From Actinomycetota bacterium (GTDB lineage Bacteria; Actinomycetota; Actinomycetes; Actinomycetales; Microbacteriaceae): a stretch of 9,705 bases of DNA. Of the stretch, positions 4,851 to 9,705 are shown piece after piece. Each line of letters begins with the position of its first letter. Position 1 is the first letter of the stretch. Under the pieces are notes generated by a model, which worked only from the letters and a program-made list of their open reading frames with translations, made no database searches and had not been told where the DNA came from. Made by a program: the position numbers and the translations under genes. The DNA lies in assembly GCA_009703545.1 (NCBI GenBank), contig WLFX01000026.1, positions 1 to 9,705 on the forward strand. Reading direction: 5' to 3'.

Positions 4851-7399
4851 CGAATGACCTCGGCATCACGTCGTTGTGCCGCAACAGCGCGATCCACCGT
4901 CGCGAGGCCCTCGATGACAATACGACGGAGCGCCGACGGAGCCGATTCATTGCTGTCTAGCCAGGCGCGAGTCGTTGACGCGAGGTGTGTGTTCGCCATG
5001 GCCACGGGATATAACCCAATCGCAAAGTATTCAGCGATCTTGAAAGTGCGTGAATCCCACACTTTCTGAATTGCGTCAAAATACGCGGTATCGAGGCCGT
5101 CGAACACTGACGCATCGTTGACGTGGGTATAACCGCGCACATAGTGATCGCAGAGTGAATTCGCGATTGTTGCGTCGTCCCGCATCGTTTCGAGGATTGT
5201 CCGCTTCGCTACCGCCGTCGGAATCGTTGCACGAAGGCGGGCGGCGGCCTGCTGACCGTTCGAGGTGTTGTCAGCAGCAAGTGCTTCGGCGATTTCGACC
5301 TCGCCCGCTCCACCCGCCAACACCATGCCTTCGAGCAAGTCCCAGGAAAGATCGGTGTCGATGGTGATTCCGGGAATGACGTGTTCCCCGGAGCGAATCG
5401 CGCGAAGGGCAACCGCGTGCGCGGCTGTGTCGGCCATCGATGCGAACGTCCGCAGGAACTGGAACTGCTGATCCGAACCGGGCTCGGCATTCTCTGCGAG
5501 TTCACGCATCGAATCAGCAATCCGTCGGATTGTGTTTTCCCTGCGGTCGGGGGAAACATACATTCGGGCTGTCGTGGCGAGTTGAGCGAGGGTGGTTCGC
5601 ACCGTCGTGGACTCGGTCTCGGTCGCGATGTTCCCCAACACGAGGTCGACGAAGTCACTCGGTGCCATCTCGGCGTCACGGGTCGAATCCCACGCACTTC
5701 CCCACACCAACGACCGAGCGAGCGGGTCGGCAATGTCGGACAGGTGATCGATAGCGATCGCTAACGATTCGTCGTCGAGTCGAATTTTTGCGTACGCGAG
5801 GTCGTCATCATTCACCAGCACCAGAGCGCCTCGGCGTTGACCGATGAGGTCGGTCACGGTCGTTCGCTCGCCGTCGATATCGAGTTCAACCCGGTTGGTC
5901 CGCACGAGGGCGTTACCCTCGAACCCGTAAATTCCAACCGCAAGGCGATGGGGGCGAATCGTAGGGTAGTCGGTGACCGCAGTTTGGACGATGTCGAACG
6001 AGGTGATGATCCCGTGGTCGTCCGTGACAATCTCGGGCGTCAGGGTGTTGACGCCGGCGGTTTCGAGCCACTTCGCAGACCACGTCGTCAAATCTCGTTT
6101 GCTGGTCTTTTCCAGTTCGCGCAATAAGTCGGCCAGTTCGGCGTTCTTCCACGCGTTGGCGCGGAAATAATTCGATACGCCCTTAAAGAATGCTTCGCGA
6201 CCGACATACGCGACGAGTTGCTTGAGCACCGATCCGCCCTTGGCATAGGTGATGCCATCAAAGTTGATTTGGACGTCTTCAAGGTCGTTGATGGTCGCCA
6301 CGATGGGGTGAGTGGACGGCAACTGATCCTGTCGATATGCCCACGATTTTTCCGACACCTGGAACGTTGCCCACGCGTGCGTCCATTCGGTCGCTTCCGC
6401 CGTCGCAATCGTCGACGCCCATTCGGCGAACGATTCGTTGAGCCAGAGGTCATTCCACCACTTCATTGTGACGAGGTCACCGAACCACATGTGCGCAAGT
6501 TCGTGCAGAATCGTGACGACTCGACGTTCGCGAACTGCGTCGGTCACCTTGGATCGGAACACGTAGACCTCGGTGAAGGTCACACATCCCGCGTTCTCCA
6601 TCGCGCCGGCGTTAAATTCGGGGACAAAGAGTTGGTCGTATTTTGCAAACGGGTAGGGGACGGCGAACTCGCGTTCGAAGTATTCGAACCCTTTTTTGGT
6701 GATGTCAAAGATGTAGTCGAAGTCGAGGAATTCAGAAAGTGACTGCCGAACATAGATACCGAGGGGAATCGTACGACCGTCGGAGGAAGTGAGTTGATCG
6801 TGATGCGCGACATACGGTCCTGCGACAATCGCCGTGATGTACGAGGAAATGCGCGGTGTTTGCGGGAACGTCCACGTCGCCGATGCTCCGTCGACGACGG
6901 GAGCGGGGGTGGGGGAGTTCGACACGACAACCCAGTCAGTGGGCGCGACAACCTCGAAATCAAATGTCGCTTTGAGGTCGGGTTGCTCGAACGCGGCAAA
7001 CACTCGTCTCGAGTCCGGTACCTCGAATTGTGAATACAAATACACCTTGTTGTCGACGGGATCAACGAACCGGTGGAGGCCCTCGCCGGTGTTGACATAG
7101 AACATGTCAGCGTCGACGACAAGAAAGTTGTCGGCTGCGAGATTGTCGAGTTGGATTCGAATGCCGTCTGACACGGTCGCAGGGTCAAGCTCCACTCCGT
7201 TGAGTGTCACGCTATGAACCTTTGCCGTGATTGCATCGATAAAGCTCGACGTCCCAGGCTGTGCACCAAACGCCACCGTGGTGTGCGACCGGAACGTCGT
7301 ATCCGAGGTCGTCAAATCCAAACGAACCGCATAAGACTCTGTTTGAATGACGCTCGCTCGTTCAATCGCTTCGACACGGGTTAGGTTTTCTCCGGGCAC
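4847..7399 (-). CDS. pepN: Aminopeptidase N (M1 family zinc metallopeptidase)
   Basis: This 850-residue cytoplasmic enzyme removes N-terminal amino acids from peptides late in protein turnover. An N-terminal beta domain (about 1-200) is followed by the gluzincin domain. It has the substrate-binding GAMEN (265-269), HELAH (His299, Glu300, His303) and NESFAEW with the third zinc ligand Glu322. Tyr385 in YAKGGSVL fits the catalytic tyrosine. The region from about 520 to the end is the all-helical C-terminal domain (ERAP1_C type). Length and motifs match actinobacterial PepN. The GTG start at 7399 gives MPGENLTR, the usual beginning in these bacteria, and AAGGAG (7405-7410) lies five bases upstream. 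The stop overlaps mscS. The 72-base gap to the gene behind it may contain its own promoter. No defect is visible. Confidence 0.97.
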   Translation of the reverse strand: MPGENLTRVEAIERASVIQTESYAVRLDLTTSDTTFRSHTTVAFGAQPGTSSFIDAITAKVHSVTLNGVELDPATVSDGIRIQLDNLAADNFLVVDADMFYVNTGEGLHRFVDPVDNKVYLYSQFEVPDSRRVFAAFEQPDLKATFDFEVVAPTDWVVVSNSPTPAPVVDGASATWTFPQTPRISSYITAIVAGPYVAHHDQLTSSDGRTIPLGIYVRQSLSEFLDFDYIFDITKKGFEYFEREFAVPYPFAKYDQLFVPEFNAGAMENAGCVTFTEVYVFRSKVTDAVRERRVVTILHELAHMWFGDLVTMKWWNDLWLNESFAEWASTIATAEATEWTHAWATFQVSEKSWAYRQDQLPSTHPIVATINDLEDVQINFDGITYAKGGSVLKQLVAYVGREAFFKGVSNYFRANAWKNAELADLLRELEKTSKRDLTTWSAKWLETAGVNTLTPEIVTDDHGIITSFDIVQTAVTDYPTIRPHRLAVGIYGFEGNALVRTNRVELDIDGERTTVTDLIGQRRGALVLVNDDDLAYAKIRLDDESLAIAIDHLSDIADPLARSLVWGSAWDSTRDAEMAPSDFVDLVLGNIATETESTTVRTTLAQLATTARMYVSPDRRENTIRRIADSMRELAENAEPGSDQQFQFLRTFASMADTAAHAVALRAIRSGEHVIPGITIDTDLSWDLLEGMVLAGGAGEVEIAEALAADNTSNGQQAAARLRATIPTAVAKRTILETMRDDATIANSLCDHYVRGYTHVNDASVFDGLDTAYFDAIQKVWDSRTFKIAEYFAIGLYPVAMANTHLASTTRAWLDSNESAPSALRRIVIEGLATVDRAVAAQRRDAEVIR

Positions 7400-7404
7400 A
7401 ATAA

Positions 7405-7455
7405 CTCCTTCTTTGCGGACTGCATAACAAATCTAACGCTCCAATAGAACGTCAA
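7405..7455 (-). promoter_or_regulatory. pepN ribosome binding site and possible promoter
   Basis: AAGGAG (complement of 7405-7410) is a clear ribosome binding site for pepN. Further upstream, TTGACG (complement of 7450-7455) is a good -35 match. The candidate -10 elements are badly spaced: TAGATT (7430-7435) leaves 14 bases and TGTTAT (7424-7429) leaves 20. A separate pepN promoter is therefore only possible. Confidence 0.35.
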
Positions 7456-7471
7456 CGGCGAGAAGGAATTG

Positions 7472-8566
7472 CTAGCCTTCGAGAAGTTCAGCCACCGCGA
7501 CCGGATTGTTAGCCGGATCGGACGAAACGCGGCTTCGAGCAACGCTCAGCTCGCCCAGGTCGAAACCATTGGTCAACGAGCGAATCGTGTAAAGGAAGCC
7601 GCTGATGTCTTCGAGGTTACGACGGGCTTTTTCGAGTCGGTCTTCTATTTCGCGTGTCATGTTCTCGACAAATACCTGAGACGACGCTGTGATTTCACCA
7701 GTAATCTTCTCGGCGTTGCCAAGTGCTTTATCTGAACGTGAACGGGCTTCTTCGAGAGTCTTGGCTGCTCTAATCTGCAACGCCGAAACGTATTTCTCGG
7801 TCTCGGCGGCCACGGCGTCAGCGCGCTTGTTAGAGGACTCGGTGTGTTCGTCCGCTTCGCTCCTCGTTTGAGCCGCGTACTTTTCCGCGTCGCCAAGAAT
7901 TTTCGCGATTTCCTTCGCTGCTTTCTCGTTGAGAATTCGCGTTTCGTTATCGATACGACCCGCAAGTTGCTCTGCACGTCGGAGTTCCTCGAGTGCAGCG
8001 CTCATCGCGCTGTCAATTTCAGAATTAGCTTTCTCTCGAAGAGCCGCAATTTGCGATTCCGCATCGGCGAGGACCGCCGCGGACAATTTGTCGACCTGTG
8101 CCCTCTCCTGAGCAACCTTCTGTTGATCGTTTGTGATTTGTTTGCGAACTTTCTCGGCCGCCTCCGTTGCGGTGCGGCGAATTTTTGCGGCACTCTCCTT
8201 AGCAGTGGCGACCACAGAGCGTGCTTTGAGAGTCGATGCTTTGGTACGACTCGAGGCGTCAGACCTTGCCTTCTCCAGCTGAGCGCGTGTTTCTTTTTGA
8301 GCGTCCGAAATAATTTTTGTTGCTTGTTCCTCGGCCAAAGAAATGGCTGACTCGAACGCGACACCAAGCTCGGCAAATCTGGGTTTGGTGGTCTGTCGTT
8401 CCTGGATTTTGCGTTCGAGGCGACGAATCTCAGCCTCTGCTTTGGCGAGTGAGTTTTCTTGAGCCGCCGCCGCTGCACGAAGTTCTGTGATGACTCGGCT
8501 GGTTTCGGCTGCGTCGTAGCCGCCGAGCGTGCGCGAGAAGGTTATGCCGGATTCGTTGGTGGTCAT
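7472..8566 (-). CDS. DivIVA-like long coiled-coil protein, second of a tandem pair
   Basis: The 364-residue protein is almost entirely predicted coiled coil, rich in Ala, Glu, Lys and Arg, with no Cys or Trp and only three Pro outside the start. A DivIVA-like head comes first (FSRTLGGYDAAETSRVITEL, 10-29), then a first coil (30-58), a break at PRFAELGVAFE (62-72), and a long rod from about 78 to 300. From Ala78 the rod follows an 11-residue pattern, clearest in AKESAAKIRRT and ATEAAEKVRKQ. The tail (about 323-364) is not coiled and ends VAVAELLEG. No signal peptide or membrane span is seen. Such proteins in actinobacteria (DivIVA, Scy, FilP) form polar or filamentous scaffolds for growth and division; that role here is inferred. 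The ATG shares a base with the stop of its upstream paralogue (TAATG), and GGAGG (8577-8581) lies ten bases before it. Automatic annotation may confuse it with ATP synthase subunit b-like coils. Confidence 0.82.
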   Translation of the reverse strand: MTTNESGITFSRTLGGYDAAETSRVITELRAAAAAQENSLAKAEAEIRRLERKIQERQTTKPRFAELGVAFESAISLAEEQATKIISDAQKETRAQLEKARSDASSRTKASTLKARSVVATAKESAAKIRRTATEAAEKVRKQITNDQQKVAQERAQVDKLSAAVLADAESQIAALREKANSEIDSAMSAALEELRRAEQLAGRIDNETRILNEKAAKEIAKILGDAEKYAAQTRSEADEHTESSNKRADAVAAETEKYVSALQIRAAKTLEEARSRSDKALGNAEKITGEITASSQVFVENMTREIEDRLEKARRNLEDISGFLYTIRSLTNGFDLGELSVARSRVSSDPANNPVAVAELLEG

Positions 8567-9639
8567 TAGTTGTCACCCTCCACGATTTCCGCCTGTCGGA
8601 TACTGCGCATCCCCGTCGTTGCCCCTGCTTCAATTGCGTCAACATTTACTTCGTGTGAAACATTTCGCACGTGGACCGCATAGTCGTTTAGCGCCATGCT
8701 GTTTCGACGGATTTCGTTGATGCTGAGTTCTGCGTCGTAGGTAAAGTCAGCGAAGAATTCTTCCGATGAGCGGGCGATTTCTTCGGATCGCAACATGGCC
8801 TCTGAGATTGATTTCTCGACGAGGCTTCGCGAATCCTGGAGGATTTCGTTTGCCCGAATCTGAGCAGAGGCAAGGTAGTCATCGGCGCTCTGTTTGGATG
8901 ACGAGGCTTCCGCAATCGCTGACTCAAGGTGGGCGTCTGCAGATTCATAGGCCAGCCGAGCGTAAGTATCGGCTTCGTCGTGAATCGCCGTGCTCGAGGC
9001 CTGTGCGTCGGTCACGTCCGTTCCAATTCGCTTCTCCGTCTCGACTTTGGTGTCGGTTGCGGTACGGACTAACTCGGCGGCTCGACGCTTGATTTCCGTT
9101 ATTTCGGCGTAGGACGAGGCGCGAGCATCACTGATTTGTTGCTCCGCTTGGCTAATCATGCTCGCCGCGGAACGCTCGGCGCGTGCCGAAACGGTTTCCA
9201 TGCGAGCACGCTCGTCGTCAATTAATTGATTTGCTCTTGTTCTTTCGCGATCGACCTGAAGTCGAATCTCATTGGCATCAGCCTGCGCCGCAACCACCAT
9301 GTCACGGGTCTCGCGGTCCGTCTTGTCGGCAAGATTCCGAACCTCAATGTCGGTCGTGGTTGCAATCGATGCGACCTCGGCCGCGGCGTCTACGCGCATC
9401 CGTCGAGCGTGTTCTTCGGCTACGCGGAGCGTTTCTTCGAACGTCGAACCCAACTTCGAGAATGATGGTGCGGAAGACGATGGGTCGGCAATCTCGCGCT
9501 TGAGGCGGGTGATCGTGCGGACGCGATCGGCCAGGGCGAGCTCTGCAGAGGACAGCGAGCGACTAATCGAACGAATAACCTCGTCCACTTGAGCCGTGTC
9601 AACACCGCGGAATGCCCGCTTGATGTCTGGTGTAGCCAT
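8566..9639 (-). CDS. DivIVA-like long coiled-coil protein, first of a tandem pair
   Basis: The 357-residue protein is a paralogue of the next gene. Its head IKRAFRGVDTAQVDEVIRSI (6-25) fits the DivIVA pattern (aromatic, then RGxDxxxVDxxI). A first coil, the break PSFSKLGSTFE (58-68) and a long rod (about 74-296) follow. Landmarks sit exactly four residues earlier than in the partner throughout. By hand count it has about 67 acidic and 47 basic residues, with Arg far exceeding Lys (about 38 to 9), so it is clearly more acidic than the partner. It has no Cys, Trp, signal peptide or membrane span. The start at 9639 is chosen because GGAGG (9645-9649) lies five bases upstream. An in-frame ATG at 9681 would add 14 residues and is a real alternative. 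A role in polar scaffolding or cell shape is inferred from family resemblance only. Confidence 0.82.
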   Translation of the reverse strand: MATPDIKRAFRGVDTAQVDEVIRSISRSLSSAELALADRVRTITRLKREIADPSSSAPSFSKLGSTFEETLRVAEEHARRMRVDAAAEVASIATTTDIEVRNLADKTDRETRDMVVAAQADANEIRLQVDRERTRANQLIDDERARMETVSARAERSAASMISQAEQQISDARASSYAEITEIKRRAAELVRTATDTKVETEKRIGTDVTDAQASSTAIHDEADTYARLAYESADAHLESAIAEASSSKQSADDYLASAQIRANEILQDSRSLVEKSISEAMLRSEEIARSSEEFFADFTYDAELSINEIRRNSMALNDYAVHVRNVSHEVNVDAIEAGATTGMRSIRQAEIVEGDN

Positions 9640-9644
9640 TGAAA

Positions 9645-9692
9645 CCTCCAGATTGTCCGGTTTGCGCTCCAAACCTTCCATGTCCAATAGTA
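9645..9692 (-). promoter_or_regulatory. Start region of the coiled-coil operon: -10 element and ribosome binding site
   Basis: TACTAT (complement of 9687-9692) is a good -10 hexamer. Its -35 would lie at or beyond the window end and cannot be judged. Transcription would begin near 9680, giving a leader of about 40 bases with TGGAGG (complement of 9645-9650) before the ATG at 9639. The same -10 is five bases from an in-frame ATG at 9681, so a leaderless start there is also possible. Confidence 0.5.
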
Positions 9693-9705
9693 GCGCACGG
9701 TACAC

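Noticed and set aside
4296..5069. 257-residue open frame on the + strand opposite mscS and the end of pepN
   Set aside because: It is antisense to two clearly conserved proteins and its translation has no recognisable domain; it is explained by the codon pattern of the real strand.
7462..7480. GAAGG / CCTTC inverted repeat after the second coiled-coil gene as a terminator
   Set aside because: Only five pairs with a nine-base loop, partly inside the coding end, and no U-tract.
7844..8350. 168-residue + strand open frame, Cys/Phe/Leu/Arg-rich, opposite the second coiled-coil gene
   Set aside because: It is the complement of Ala/Lys/Glu-rich coiled-coil codons; there is no start signal and the opposite strand is the plausible gene.
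7472..9639. The coiled-coil pair as SMC, phage tape-measure or ATP synthase subunit b proteins
   Set aside because: There are no nucleotide-binding heads, no phage neighbours and no membrane anchor; the N-termini fit the DivIVA pattern instead.
1..9705. CRISPR array, insertion sequence, toxin-antitoxin or defence island
   Set aside because: No regularly spaced repeats, transposase, terminal repeats or known defence domains were seen on either strand.

Overview
The window looks like a chromosomal segment of an actinobacterium, most likely of the Microbacteriaceae type. The grounds are moderate-to-high GC, many GTG starts, 1- and 4-base gene overlaps, an apparently leaderless promoter, and gene order. 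An SSB-like gene next to ettA, facing a convergent group II truncated haemoglobin and pepN, resembles the Mycobacterium tuberculosis block Rv2478c (ssb-like), Rv2477c (ettA), Rv2470 (glbO) and Rv2467 (pepN). The family assignment rests on pattern recognition, not on a search.

Left part, + strand (1-3879). The window opens inside msrA (methionine sulfoxide reductase A; its 5' end with the catalytic cysteine lies outside). A 143-base gap with two GC-rich hairpins follows. Next come an SSB paralogue without the acidic C-terminal tip, a small lipoprotein with its own probably leaderless promoter, ettA (ABC-F translation factor), and an unnamed conserved protein that overlaps the ettA stop codon by one base.

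Right part, - strand (3883-9705). Read in transcription order from the right edge, it holds two tandem paralogous coiled-coil proteins with DivIVA-like N-termini (9639-8566 and 8566-7472), then pepN (7399-4847), a very short MscS-type channel (4850-4284) and glbO (4287-3883). The two coiled-coil genes overlap by one base; pepN/mscS and mscS/glbO overlap by four bases each. The two halves of the window converge with three bases between stop codons.

Most genes are recognisable housekeeping functions: protein repair, single-strand DNA binding, translation control, peptide turnover, osmotic protection and oxygen or redox chemistry. The least explained part is the tandem coiled-coil pair. The two proteins can be aligned by eye without gaps from the DivIVA-like head to near the C-terminus, with the same rod length to the residue but different net charge. 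This suggests a two-component filament or polar scaffold, in the style of Scy/FilP/DivIVA polar-growth proteins. I see no tRNA, rRNA, CRISPR array, insertion sequence or phage gene. No gene-free stretch exceeds about 150 bases.
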